Notes: generated from the sequence alone by a model not told the origin. 64,000 bases of DNA from Zhengitettix transpicula (GCA_037074705.1 CM073592.1:56781129-56845128), one strand, 5' to 3'. Positions 11,590-23,355 are shown, counted from the first letter of the stretch. Translations and numbers: made by a program.

Positions 11590-11990
11590 ATTGATCTAGA
11601 GATTGCTCGCATTTCGTGTTTTGTGCGATCGCCAATAATCTCTCTGAATTTTATTTGGAGTGGCTGTGACACAGAAACACAATAAGACACGCCAAATGAC
11701 AAGCCAGCCAATCACATGTCAAAAAACTAGTGTATGCGGCAATTCAACGGGTTCGCGTGCTCGGCCTGGCAATCATCAAAACGTCGGCAGGTGAATGGGT
11801 AGAGGGCCTATAGACGTACCTTTAATTATTTGCGTATGGATTTAGCTAGCTGCGCATGAAAACACCATTGAATTGCCGGCGCCCATTGACAATCAGCGAT
11901 GCTGGTCCTAATGATCTCACTTTTGGGGACGCGAAATAATTTAGCGCGTGTAGCTGGCGTTTAGGAAATCCGTGTAGTTGGAGCTGTTTC
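11590..11990. promoter_or_regulatory. Candidate conserved non-coding block
   Basis: A GC-balanced island without long frames. It contains CAATCAT and TGACAATCA cores (homeodomain/TALE-like), TTTAATTATTTGCG, and an inverted pair around GGCAATTCAACGG (11740-11752) and CATTGAATTGCCGG (about 11867-11880). No conservation data are available, so the regulatory role is inferred only from texture. Confidence 0.25.
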
Positions 11991-12696
11991 TGAATTCATT
12001 TCAGTGGTGACAAGGACTGCGAAAAATAGGAGAACTACTGAAAAAGTAAAATTTCGAACAAAGATACAACCAACCACTTTATTTTTTTGCTAACCAATTT
12101 GAATATAATAGTGCAGTTAGATGTGAAATGAGTAGTAAAACCAGTTAATACAGTAAATGTATGAAGATATCCGGAGAATTCGTCGAAAATAAATTAAGAG
12201 ACTTCACCTTATGGTAAATTAGCATTTACGTTCTTTGAATTTCCGGGATCTGACACTGAGAATGAAAGGGGGAACCGTCACACGCGGGACGCTTTACAAA
12301 TTATTTGAGTGTGATAATATGGCTGCTTAAAAAATCTTATAAATAGCGCCATCAAATAAAAATATTGACATTGGAAAAAGGCGTTATAAATAACACGTTA
12401 ACGAATAAAAATAGACCCAAACAGTATAGTATGAAAAACAAATATTTGACCCAAAAGCTAACCATAACGTTAAAAACCGTGCACTAAATTTTACATCCCA
12501 CATTAAGTTAATTCTAACTAAATATGAAACCTTAAAAATCTGAACGAAATAAATTGTATATAAAAGAATATTCCGTTTCAAAGCATGGAAGGTTTATGAT
12601 GAAGCTTTTTACAGCATCGTATCTACAGAAGGGTCGCACAACAAAATCAAACTTGTAAAATGATGTAGAGTTTTCAGGTCCGATGTAAATAAATGA

Positions 12697-12719
12697 ATAT
12701 ATATATATATATATATATA
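12697..12719. repeat. (TA)n array
   Basis: A pure AT dinucleotide tract immediately upstream of an LTR-like element. Confidence 0.9.
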
Positions 12720-12935
12720 GTGGTAATTAAAAGGAAATTATTAATTAATAATTAAAAACTTTGACTCGAATTGTTAGCGGCAGAAAACGCACGAGTTGCG
12801 CACAAGACTCAATTAATATTTAAACTGATGCATTAATGTGTTCATTTTAAATTTCTTTAATAAAAAATCATTACAAATTAGCACCTCAAAGTGAGGCTAT
12901 ATATTTTATTAAATGGTCCTTTCATTTGTAATCAT

Positions 12936-12938
<3 letters not shown>
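12717..12938 (+). mobile_element. Short LTR-like element, subfamily B, internally deleted
   Basis: It starts TAGTGGTAATTAAAAGG, continues with the subfamily-B block ACTCGAATTGTTAGCGG, and ends ATCATTAC at the next (TA)n array. It is about 220 bp against about 970 bp for the full copy at 19.5 kb, so most of the body is missing. A decayed primer-site motif, CACCTCAAAGTGAGGC (12882-12897), follows ATTACA as in its relatives. The exact ends are uncertain by a few bases because both sides merge with TA repeats. Confidence 0.55.

Positions 12939-12967
<29 letters not shown>
12939..12967. repeat. (TA)n array
   Basis: A dinucleotide tract separating two LTR-like elements of the same subfamily and orientation. 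Confidence 0.9.
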
Positions 12968-12969
<2 letters not shown>

Positions 12970-12972
<3 letters not shown>

Positions 12973-13737
12973 AGTAATTAAAAGGAAATATAATTAATTA
13001 ATAAACAAAAATTTTGGACTTGCATTGCTGGTGGCGTAAACATACGAGTTGGGTACAAGAATATGGGGCTATAATGCCTGCTTTCTGGGGTATAGTTGAT
13101 AAACATTTTGCTAGACGCGCAGAGCGGCAGTGTGTGGGCAGGATGCAGACGAATAACAGTTCGGACAAAATTTCGGAAAGTGTATTTGGAGAGGCAAGGC
13201 TGTATGTAGTCTCACAGCTCTAATATTCAGAAATATCTATAGTTTCCAGTTTTGAGCAATCAACTGCAACGATACTACGCCGACTGTTATTTTCCTTGAT
13301 GCAGAATATTTTGGAGTCTAGCTTACGGTCACGAGTTATACATTTCTTCAATTATTGGGAGCCAGGTTATTGTATCCAGTAAATAACCAAACTTTGATAA
13401 TGGTAACAAGTTATTAATAGAGGGAACAGCGAAACAAGTGTTGTAAGTAAACTCAGCAAGTAGAAATTGTTGCCTAGTCAATTCTGTGTATTATGGCCTG
13501 TTTATTAAGTGTTAATAATAATCGTGTGTGCGCGTACGAGCCCATTTCTTGGTACAACAAAATTTTAAGGTAAACTAAACAAATTATTATCTGTAAACCC
13601 CACAGTAAATGATATTTTATCGTCATATTTCGACGTTCAGACGTCAGATTTCATAGTTTATATTTTAAAATTTTACTGATTGTTAAATTAATTCTTTAGT
13701 CATCCTGTAAATGTAATTGTGATTTATGTATAATTAC
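12970..13737 (+). mobile_element. LTR-like element, subfamily B
   Basis: It begins TGTAGTAATTAAAAGGAAAT and ends near TATAATTAC just before another (TA)n array. It shares GGACTTG.ATTG, ACACGAGTT-like text and TATCGTCATATTTCGA with the copy at 19.5 kb. The 3' end is eroded, no primer-site motif is visible and no clean target duplication can be called. A 69-codon frame inside (13014-13223) is not supported as a gene. Confidence 0.6.

Positions 13738-13740
<3 letters not shown>

Positions 13741-13779
<39 letters not shown>
13741..13779. repeat. (TA)n array
   Basis: A 39-bp dinucleotide tract closing the cluster of (TA)n and LTR-like elements at 12.7-13.8 kb. Confidence 0.9.
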
Positions 13780-13784
<5 letters not shown>

Positions 13785-16160
13785 ACCACCAATGTGTAAT
13801 GAAATGATTTCTTTTTATAATTTATTTAATATTTGTATTTTCGGCGTAATATTGAGGTCATATCATTGTAAGTAACAGCGTCGCGCAAGAATGCGGAGAT
13901 GGAATGTTTCTAGTCTCTATTGTTGTCGGCGGCGTGTGTGATACTGCGACCTTTGACGAATAGTCAGCCTGTCTGAGGAGTAACCGAGTAGGTTTGAGCA
14001 AAGTCTACGCTGGGTAACGGCTGATAATGGTCGCATTCAGCCTAGGATATTAAATAACCAGTAAAGTAAAGTCGGCAGATACACGTGGGACCGAAAAACA
14101 TGTTCTAAAACGATTGTTGGAGACGTTCCCGGTGGTCAGTTGGCCGGGAAATTAACAAAGTGAAACTAAAGTTCTATGCTGATTTAGGTAGTGAGCAGTG
14201 GCCTGTTAAATAAAATTTCTTTAAAAAAACTGGTGAAGTATATAAGAAGCGTTGTCTGAGAGCAGCTCTGAGAATCTGGTATGTAAAAATATAAAATAAC
14301 CTTATATAAACAATTCTGTACCGTCAAATACTTTAAATTTCTGTAGATTTCTCTGGATTTCAGATTTATTTAGATTGTTTCCATGTTAACAATTGTAAAT
14401 TTAATTATTTTTTGAAAAATTTTGGTTTTAATTTGATTCTGTGATAATTGCAAATTACTGTAACTATTAGGGGCCCAATAAGCGGCCCTGAAGGATTAAG
14501 AATTTCATTAAAAGTTGTGGAAATTATTTAAACAGTTATGTACAGAACACAAACTAAATAGAAATTTGTATTAAATATTTTTAAAAGTTGTTATAACTCA
14601 GTTATAAATCCCATTATTTATCGACAACCTGGCGGCATTATTTGTCTACCATTACAAATTTCTTTATATTTTTCTTTAAATTTGTGTATTACATTAATTG
14701 CGCTCCAACGCTGGGAATAGTTTAAATTAGACCCTAAGCTGTAGAAATCAGTGAGAAAATTTTATAAAATGTATTTTAAAAGCCATAATTCATACCCTTG
14801 CTGAAAGCAGGCAATAATAAATCTATAGAATTCTTTTACGTGCGCATCATAAAAATATTGATACAATAAAAGAATTGAAACCAATTACTTCATATTCCGA
14901 TTCAGTTGAAGCAAAGAACACTGTTTAATAAATATATCTATATACGTAAAATAAAAGTTTTATCTTTTTACGGTTTGAAATCAAGCATCTTTAGTTTATA
15001 TTCCTTTCAATAGGGAATCAGAAACCATTTTATTCGAAATTCCTGTCTGTCTAGCTGATTTTGCTCAGCTTTTACAGAAAATGACAAGTGATTTCGATTA
15101 AATTATTTTTCGTTGTTAAAAGAAGGCGTGAGAAGATTTTTAACTATACCAAAATGAAATCGACCTACTTCTGACAAAATGGCGTAAGTTCCAAAAAACT
15201 TCTTTCTTCTTTTTGCACAAGGATTTTTTCACTTTACAGAGAAACGAAAGAACAACATTTCTATAAAGCAGTAAATAACTTTGAGACTATCTTAAATTAT
15301 AATCTAGCTATCTTAAAATCCATCGCCTTATAAAATCAAAACTTCATTTTTTTTGTTATTAGCAGGTAAAGAAAATTTTGTTGTCATGAAAAGGCGACAA
15401 ACTTCCACAACGGTTTTTCATCACTAATAAATTAGTAAAAAATTTCATATATTGCTTAAAAATTATTAATTAATTTGGAATTTGATTAGGAGGTTTCGGA
15501 AATTCGCCATAGTAATCAGGAAAGTACGGTAAATTTTCTCAGTATAATTCAAGTCTTCTAAATGCCACCCCTTAAATGTTTTTCATTAATTGTGATTTTT
15601 TAAAGAGCTACGAAAAATGTAAGTTTTCTTTTTCTCGATGTAAGAATATACCATGTTCTATTAACAAATATAATTTTACCGTAAGTCAGCTATTTATTTA
15701 TAAGATAAATTAAATAAATTAACGACTTTTTTAAAAAAGAAATTGACAAATTCTTCATTCAATACAGCGACGTTTCTGTACTTTTTCACATCAATTATAA
15801 AAAAAAAAAATTCCGGTAAAAAATAATAAAAAAGTACAAAACGGTACTGAAACATCGTTGAGTTGAAAATAATATTTCTATATTTCTGTAAAATAGTATT
15901 AATATTGTAATAATTGATATCTAAGCTTTTGGATTTTTTTAATAAACTGGGAACGAATTTTAGCAATTATCAAATATTTTCAAGTCAGAACGCCTTTTCA
16001 AATGCTTCAAAATTTCAATTATGTTACCTATAAAATTCGTATTCAACGTCTTTTCAGTTTCATGCACACTTTCCCATTTTTGTTTTAAAGTTAAGGGTAC
16101 GATAGTAATTCTGCTTAATTCTCTTTTCTTCCAACAGAGGACAAAATGATTGTGTATAAA
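13780..16160. other. AT-rich stretch with a possible worn LTR
   Basis: From about 13800 to 14650 the order of landmarks (a GC-richer 5' part, GAGAATCTGGTATG near 14270, GGCCCTGAAGGATT near 14484, CCTGGCGGCATTA near 14629) loosely follows the LTR family. It is too diverged for me to call. The rest is AT-rich with nothing recognised; the 90-codon minus frame at 15694-15966 is F/N/K-rich, as expected from AT-rich DNA. Confidence 0.4.
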
Positions 16161-16319
16161 TCTAAATCCGCGGTGTATAACTTCTTTGAAATGTGCCAAC
16201 ATTTTCCTCATTATTTCACCCCGCAGCATGCACATTGTTTTCGTGTCTGAGGAAGGGAGGGGCGGGCCTACATTACGCATAATTTATAGAACACCCCCGA
16301 TTTAATTACTTATTTTGGA

Positions 16320-16790
16320 CATTCGTAAATGGCTGGCAGGCGCTAACTGGTGTCCGTTCAATTATGACGCCCCACCTCTGCAAAGCCGGCTCAAATTAGT
16401 GGCCTGACGAGCACGGTAATTAGTCAGAGAACATACAGATCACAATGTGTGTATCTTTTCCCTGAGCGCCAGCACTATTGAGTCGCAGCATTCAGTCCAT
16501 TGACGGGAAAGGACGCGGAACAACGAGAATTAAACTGAATTGCAAGCTGCACAATGTGCCGCGCTGGCTATACATACACTTTGTCTGTTTCATTGAATGA
16601 TCGCACACGGGATGCGAAACAAACATCCCAGTTGCATTGTAAAGCCAGCAGCGTGTGGGAGGGGCGCTCGCTGTTGGCACCGGCGCTATTCACCGAAGTA
16701 CAAGCCAAGCAACAATAACACGCAAAAACAAGCGGTCTGGCTGCATCCGGCATCCTTCCGCCCGATCTCTATTAAAAACCGGCTATAACC
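16320..16790. promoter_or_regulatory. Candidate conserved non-coding block
   Basis: A GC-balanced island between AT-rich flanks, open only in short competing frames (61-63 codons on both strands at 16492-16788). It contains TCAATTATGACG, TCAAATTAGTGG and GGTAATTAGTCAG, i.e. repeated ATTA homeodomain cores. The regulatory reading is inference only. Confidence 0.28.
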
Positions 16791-17319
16791 CAATTTAGAA
16801 CAGCAATAATGACCGCCAAATAAAGGCCCGATTGTGATTTGTTCCCATACAGCATATTCATTCTGTTCGTTTGCTTTAAAACTTTTTTTTTTCCTGTAAA
16901 AAGCTTTTTAGTGATTCCTGTTTCGGAATGCCGTTGCATATTTTGTGGTTCATTGAATCTGTTTTTATGTTTAAGGAATGCATAAAACCTTATATTTCTC
17001 ATCACGAGTGAAGTTGTTAATCGATTCCAGCCTTCTACTTATGGATCAATTTTAATACAATGTCAGAAAAATTTCAAACACCCTAAATATAACTTTCGAG
17101 CCCACAATACCAAATAATACCAAAATAATTATAGACATCCATTAATAATGAGAAACATTTTTATTATTTATATTACAAGTAGACTATATTGTTCCTGTTT
17201 ATTGTTTAAGTAATTTTTTCAAAATTGTCAGTAATTTTTATTAGCCGTGACTTTTTAAATACCACAACCGAGTCGAAATCTTTTAATCTTCAATTTATCG
17301 CTTATGTACATAAAAAGAT

Positions 17320-17507
17320 GCCGACTTCTTGTAGTGTAGGGGTCAGCGTGACGGCCTCGAATCGTCTGGTTCGAATCCCGGCGACGGCATGGATGTTTGT
17401 ATGCGTGAGAGAAACTATCGTAAAATCAGTCCCCTGACAAAACAAAATGAGTTCCCATAACGAGTCGCTATTAACCAAAGCTGTTGATGCGACTGTAAAT
17501 AAAAAAA
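17320..17507 (+). mobile_element. tRNA-derived SINE with 12-bp target duplication
   Basis: The 188-bp insertion is bracketed by a perfect direct repeat ACATAAAAAGAT at 17308-17319 and 17508-17519. Its head is tRNA-like: acceptor strands GCCGAC and GACGGC (one mismatch), an A-box-like TGTAGTGTAGGGGTC at 17329-17343, an anticodon-like stem GACGG/TCGTC around a 7-base loop, and a good B box GGTTCGAATCC at 17369-17379. There is no variable arm and the T stem has a mismatch, so it is not a working tRNA. The 3' part ends in a dyad AGTCGC...GCGACT followed by TGTAAATAAAAAAA, a tail type known in arthropod SINEs. Frames on both strands (17225-17511) are incidental. Confidence 0.8.
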
Positions 17508-17519
17508 ACATAAAAAGAT

Positions 17520-18420
17520 AAATTCTTCAATAATTACAGCAAACAAATTATATAAATAAATAAATAAAACAGACAAATATATAGGAAATGTAAAAAAAAA
17601 TTCAGTCCGAATTTTTGAGCAACGATTTTATTACACAGTTTTTTCTAGGTACGTTAAAAATAAAAACATAATTTTCGCAAAGACCTTTCGGTTCTATAGA
17701 GCCATGATACTCAGTAAACATTTAAGCATTTAATTACTACCTAAAGCAACTGCTTCTGTCAATATTCCGGTTTTTCTTCGACAACTTGTTCATTTATAAA
17801 TTATAAATTGAATGTTGGAAACTTTAAAAATCAAACTAAAATGTACAAAATTAGTTAAATAATTTGTTTAAGTTTGTTTAGTACATTTTATTTTTTAACG
17901 TGTCTGAAACACACTGATCACTTTATTTATTTTAATATCTAAGGTTATTAAATCCTGCCAATATAAAATATAACCGTCATTAAACAGGTTATTTGAGTTT
18001 TCTGATATATTTATGTTCTATCATACGTTTCAAATTAGACCTTTACTAATTGGCGAACATAACATTGATCGTACAATGCATCCTGTTCGAAATATTTATT
18101 TTAATTATCTTAATAATTTATCTTAAATTATTGAGAATTAATAGTTCTAGAGACTAAACTAAATTTGAATAATCGAAATGAACAAACCAAACGAAAAAGT
18201 TATGTTATATGAATCTGTAAGATCTGTATAAAAAAGCTTAAATCAATTTATTATTACATTTTTAATGAAAACCTTATTGTTTTGTTTTTTCAGTTGTTAA
18301 TTTTTCTGATGACTTATGGCCAGTTTACCTATTTATTAAAAAATTAAAATGTATCAGTTATTTATAATGAATATGTATTCTTTTGAATTTCACACTTTAC
18401 AATAATCAATTTAAAATATA
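17520..18420. other. AT-rich stretch, nothing recognised
   Basis: No gene or repeat I can name; TATA- and AATAAA-like words occur at the rate expected of AT-rich DNA. Confidence 0.6.
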
Positions 18421-18431
18421 TATAAATAAAA

Positions 18432-18482
18432 AAGTCACCTGATGAAAATCTGGATTAAAGACAGAAACGTGTACAGTGACTT
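18432..18482 (+). other. Hammerhead-ribozyme-like motif
   Basis: A 7-bp stem, AAGTCAC (18432-18438) with GTGACTT (18476-18482), closes a segment holding CTGATGA (18439-18445) and GAAAC (18464-18468). This is the CUGANGA...GAAA core layout of a hammerhead with stem I formed by the ends. Stem II is weak and two extra bases (CA) sit between the presumed cleavage site GTA and stem I, so activity is doubtful. Penelope-like retroelements are known to carry such motifs in their terminal repeats, and similar copies occur at 30.6, 43.9, 46.6 and 63.4 kb. Confidence 0.4.
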
Positions 18483-18489
18483 CATATAA

Positions 18490-19500
18490 TATTAAAATGT
18501 TTTTATTGTTTGTAAAAATATTTGGACATAATTTCGTCATTTACATAATATTAACAGGGATTTTTCAATTGTCTGCTAATCTCTTAAAATAATGCAGAAC
18601 CCCACTGCTCCTCCAGAAACACCGGGTTATTCTACTGCTATTCTTTGTACCCATAATTAAAGATTATTTTTTTTAGATTTGTACTGAACATTTTTTTGAC
18701 GATGCATTTTGGTTACGTCTCTATAAATTCTGAATATTTTCGGCCATGTATGTTGAAGAAGGATGCCTACATTTTTCCACTTAAATACTTTCATTCAAAT
18801 TTATTACATATTTTAATTATGTCCTTATTACAATGTCTGTGGTTACAAATAAAAATGTACGAAACGTTACAATGAATTAATATGTGTAATTTTCAATCTG
18901 TAGCAATGAATTTTTTGGACTGCTGGCCAGTTACCTCTAATTAAATACTGAAAATGTTCTCTACTTATGTCCTCAAGAATTAACCGAATTATCAATTACG
19001 TCTGTGTCGCATGTTGCGTGACAAAATTTTTAAGGGAGTCGTACGGAACAAAGCCGGAACTTGTTCCATATATTTCCCATCGCTCCATACTTACAGCCTC
19101 TTTCCGAAACCTTTTTCCCACTGACGACTCTGTGTTTGTCTCCTAGACATTGTGATTCACTGAAGTAGTAAAAGTGTGCATGAACTTTCTCAAGTACACT
19201 GACAATTTGCAGGATTCTAAGAAATATTACAACCGTTCGTCCTGATTGGTGGCAAGAGATATTACACGTTTAACAAGACGCCATTTAGTACAAGTTTATT
19301 AATTATCAAAAGTTTGACAGAATTTTATAACAAGATCCAAATCGTTCCGTCCGAGGGAAGAGAATGAGTTTCAAACTTTTCATCTTTTCAAAACGGAACG
19401 CAGGTATCTTTCCACAATAATTAAAATGATTTGTTACGATCGGGAAAATAAAACTTTGGTGAGAAGTGACGCCTTCGGATAATCATGTCACGCAACCATA
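18490..19500. other. AT-rich stretch, nothing recognised
   Basis: No supported feature. A slightly GC-richer patch near 19000-19150 has no long frame. Confidence 0.6.
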
Positions 19501-19516
19501 AAAGAAATATATATAT

Positions 19517-20490
19517 TGTAGTAATTAAAAGGCAATTAATAATTAAAAACATTGTGGACTTGAATTGTTATCGGCAAACAGACACAAATCACACACAAGA
19601 ATGGACAAGAATAACAGGTCAAAAGCATTGTAGGACTGTTGGCGCGTTAAGAGAACGTATATGGCAGTTGGCGATCAAGAACGGCAGAAAGCGGTCGTAA
19701 TAGAAATAGACGAGACGTTTTCAAACGTATAGTTGTTAACGAGAGGCAGAGTACAGCATTCACCCGGATAGTGCTGCAAAAAGATTTCGGAGTGTTCCCG
19801 TTTTTAAAAACTCTACGTGGAGGAATTATCTGAATTACCGCAAAATTGGCAAATTGCGAAATAAGTCATCTTCAAAATATAGCCAACACTTGCTAATCCA
19901 ACAGTGAAGTGTAAATTCAGTGAAAGTAAGACCTGTTTTTAGAAAATTGACTGTTTGTAAGTGTTGCTGAAAGAGTTTAATTGCCCAGGTACCAGAAAAC
20001 TGTAAGTCATACCTCATTTAAATTATTATTGTGAACCGTAGATTAAAGATAAAATCGTCATATTTCGATTTTTTTTAATATTGCAAATATTAATTTGAAG
20101 TTAATTCATAAAAGCTGTAATCGTCACAGAAATTTGATTGTTTAAAAAGGAGTAATACCTTTCTTTATTTAAAGGCCCAGATAATGATCCTAAGATTAAG
20201 AGTAAAAATTTTATTTGTACATAATAAATGTTTTAAAAGGTCATCGAATATTTATTTGTAATTTGAAATCTGTGTGCATCGAATAAATTAATTGTTTGGT
20301 CAGTTTAAATAAATTTTCTTATTTATGATCCTTTCATTTAAAAATTTCCATTATTTAAATAGATTCATTAACGTGGGCATTATTATTTCATTTTAAGTTG
20401 TATCATTCTTATATATTACATTTTTGGCGTTCTCAACGTGAGGCGGCTAACTATCATATTTTAATTGTTTAATAATAGTTAATTATTACA
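19517..20490 (+). mobile_element. Solo LTR-like element, subfamily B
   Basis: The 974-bp element begins TGTAGTAATTAAAAGGC and ends GTTAATTATTACA. The flanks are ATAT (19513-19516) and ATGT (20491-20494), a 4-bp duplication with one change. Near the 3' end, ATTACA is followed by a primer-site motif TGGCGTTCTCAACGTGAGGC (20425-20444) and then about 45 bases later by the real terminus. The block AAGGCCCAGATAATGATCCT near 20172 aligns with the AAACCCAGTGAAGGCCCTGA block of subfamily A, showing common descent. The 71-codon frame at 19485-19700 crosses the boundary and is not a gene. Confidence 0.72.
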
Positions 20491-20493
20491 ATG

Positions 20494-20512
20494 TATATAT
20501 ATATATATATAT
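20494..20512. repeat. (TA)n array
   Basis: A short dinucleotide tract abutting the 3' end of the LTR-like element. Confidence 0.85.
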
Positions 20513-21456
20513 CGTCTGAGACATAAAAGATTTGCCTTTGTAGTAAGGTTGCAATTAAGTAAAGAAATTACTAATCACCGTTTATAAGGTGTCTGAGAAC
20601 AAACTAATAATTCAATGTGAAGCAATGAAGTCTCCTGGCATATATAGCTGTAATTCTATTATTTGGATATTTACTTTTTATATACATATTTCTCTAAACA
20701 AAGTTAATGAGATAATAGATCAAATTATCTAAAGAAAAATAAACAGGTAACGTTTAATGCGCGAAATAATTTCTAAGGACATTAGTACGTAACAAAATGT
20801 TAACCTAAACATTAATATAATTTTACACCAAATGGAAACTCCAAGAAATCGAAAACAGAGATTTTCATGTGAGTCGAATTAAGTGAATTATTTACAATTT
20901 GGTAAACAGTTGGGCGACAGAAAATATCTTTCAAGCTAATTACATAATACACAACATAACAATTAATTGCATTTATTTATTTATATATACATCAGAAAAA
21001 CAGTAAAATAAATGCTGTTAAATAGTGAACGTCATGTTGATTTGAATTTTTTTTAAAAGTTTTCTGTTTTGAATATTAATTTCAATTTTTGAAAGGAAAA
21101 TGAAAATTTTCCAAAATCTGTTTGTAAAATAGATAAATTAGCTAATGAAGTCAAGAAATTAGATTGTTAATATAATTAAATTCCAGAAATTTTTTTGTTT
21201 TCCTATATGTATTTTGTTCTCTATTCTATATTTCATTTCTAGTATACATAACATTTTTATTTTTCACTTCAGTTAGTTCAGATGGAACAGACATTCAATA
21301 ACTTAAGGGCTATTTTCCTGTCTTAAGAACAACCTCAACCTCAACAAAAGAGGTGATAGTTCACTACTGCGGAAAAATTTGTAATTAAATCCTCAAACTC
21401 AAAACGGGTTAAACTACACAAGCAAAAATTTAGGTAGGACGTTCGAAATTGACTGA

Positions 21457-21803
21457 GGAATCAAGAAAATTAGAAAAGGCCTAGAAAAACTTCAGAAGGG
21501 AGCAGTAAAATATGTAATACCTGGTTCCGGGCGAGGAAAGGTAGAGAAATTAGGCTGGGAATCTTTGGCAATCAGACGGAAGAAAGATAGACGTTGCGCA
21601 CTTTTTAAATCATATACGGGTAAAAAATCGTGGAAAGTCATAGAAGATAACATCGAAAAACCAACGTACAGAGGTCGTCACAAATTTAAAATCAAAATGA
21701 GACCGCAAAAACAGACGTAGGGAAATTTTCCTTCCTAAACAGACCGATAGGCGATTGGAATAATTTACCTGCAGCAGGAGAACCTTCTAATAAGAAGGTT
21801 TAA
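21457..21803 (+). pseudogene. LINE reverse-transcriptase C-terminal fragment, CR1/L2-like
   Basis: Read from 21481, the frame gives LEKLQKGAVKYV, then KLGWESLAIRRKKDR, then ALFKSYTGKKSWK and KPTYRGRH, ending at a TAG at 21718-21720. Shifting frame at 21714 continues DVGKFSFLNRPIGDWNNLPA to a TAA at 21803. The order (L-E-K-x-Q-x-x-A, L-G-W-x-x-L-x-x-R-R, then S-F-x-N-R-x-I-x-D-W-N-x-L-P) is the C-terminal tail after the reverse-transcriptase domain of non-LTR retrotransposons of the CR1/L2 type. The segment between the first two blocks is shorter than usual. A frameshift and the lack of any upstream domain show a dead 5'-truncated copy. The clade assignment is from motif memory and less certain than the LINE assignment. 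Confidence 0.75.
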
Positions 21804-21933
21804 AAATAATATAAATAAATTAGTGAAGTGTATTTTTTTATTTATTTAATTTTAATAAATTTGTCTATTTTTTTAGTGAAGTGAAGTGGGGAGGGAGTGA
21901 ATAAATTTTCAGCACAAATTTCTAAGACTTGTT

Positions 21934-21958
21934 TTATTATTATTATTATTATTATTTT
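21934..21958. repeat. (TTA)n microsatellite
   Basis: About eight TTA repeats downstream of the LINE fragment. Confidence 0.9.
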
Positions 21959-22276
21959 ATCCTCTTCTTCGATTTTTTTTAATTTGCTATAGTTTTGTTT
22001 ATATATTTTATTTAGACAGCTACCGGGAACAATCGTAATCACAGTTGGTAATATGCATACATACATAATTAACATTGATAATTAATTGCACTTACAAAAG
22101 GATAATAAACGAATAACTAGCTGAAGATCGTTAGGTAATGAATTATGAAGTAAAAATCATACAGTTGACAAAATACGTAAGCAATATCTCAATACAATTA
22201 CTTCTTCGAGATTGTACCAGAGTGTACGAAAATAAAATAACAAACCTTCGATAACAGTTGATGGGTGTAAAGTATA

Positions 22277-22294
22277 ATATATATATATATATAT
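22277..22294. repeat. (TA)n array, left half of target
   Basis: This tract is continued by the (TA)n at 23356-23380. Together they appear to be one array split by the LTR-like insertion. Confidence 0.85.
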
Positions 22295-23355
22295 TGTAAT
22301 GCCAATTAATTAACATATTAATTGAAAATTTGAAAATATAAATTGTTTGAGAAATATATTCTTGACGGCGGTACAGAACACAGCAACAATGTAGCAAAGT
22401 ATTGTTTCCTTTGTCGGAAGAAGGAATGCGCGCTCAAAATTACGAGAGAATTCAGTTCAATTATGATATGGTAGAGTTCAAGTCGCATTAGCAGGAAGGT
22501 TTGGTCGCAGGAAGATATTGAGAAGTTAGAGTTGGCTGGAATAGACGAGATATTCTTTTAAAAAGTAAAGTTAAGTAGACGCAGTGAGCAGTCAGACACG
22601 ACAGAAGTTGATCGAGTTGAAATAGACAAGACAATTTCAAATATTCTAAGGAAATTTGCAGAGAAACATCGAGAATTACCAATCAACAGCTTTGATTGGT
22701 CACTGAACATTTTGCTCAAGACGAAATATTCATTTGAGCAGAACTACGATACCTGCTAAACACAAACAGTTTTTGGTGCACATAACCGAGCAGAAGTCAA
22801 CCGAGGGAGAGACGAAAAGGAGGTTCATCCTGATTCCTGAATTTTGATCTAAAAATATTAATTTTAGTATCTGTGAGTTTTTAGAAGCAGTGCAAAACCC
22901 GCCATAGTGTCTCGTCAAGTACAAGGTATCCTGGAATGCAGCCGTGAGTACAATTTACAATCAACCAAGTATGTAAACCTGATTAAAAGATAGCGTCAGA
23001 TTTCGTTCCCTTCTTTTAATTTAAAATCCATCTTTATAGTTAATTTTGTTGACAAGTAAATTTCGTCATCGTTAATCGACGAGTAAATCTTTTCTCTTTT
23101 AAATTGGAATTTGTGTTTAAGTTGAGAAATTAAATGATTCGTCATTATCAAACCCAGTAATGACCCTGAGATAAATTCTATTTGTAATTATTTGTGTAAT
23201 TGTTTTAAAGTTTTGAAAATAAATATTTTGTTTGTAAAGTTAATTATATTTTCATTTAAAAAACTATTTTAATTTGAATATTACAAAATGGAGCAACGTG
23301 GGGCACGAATAAATCCAAATTCATTAAATTAAATGCTCCTATTTTGTATATTACA
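22295..23355 (+). mobile_element. Solo LTR-like element, subfamily A, inserted in (TA)n
   Basis: The 1061-bp element begins TGTAATGCCAATTAATTAAC and ends TTTTGTATATTACA, with target duplication ATAT on both sides (22291-22294, 23356-23359) inside a TA array. It carries AAACCCAGTAATGACCCTGA near 23149-23168 and AATAAA-like signals nearby. Near its 3' end ATTACAAAA is followed by TGGAGCAACGTGGGGC (23289-23304), resembling the tRNA-Lys primer-binding site, before the true terminus. Short frames inside (22143-22924, minus strand) are not supported. No internal retrotransposon genes lie on either side. Confidence 0.8.

Noticed and set aside
13790..14650. A ninth LTR copy
   Set aside because: Landmark order is suggestive but the ends and a duplication cannot be found.
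17320..17393. Functional tRNA gene
   Set aside because: No variable arm, mismatches in acceptor and T stems, and a 3' tail plus target duplication show a SINE.
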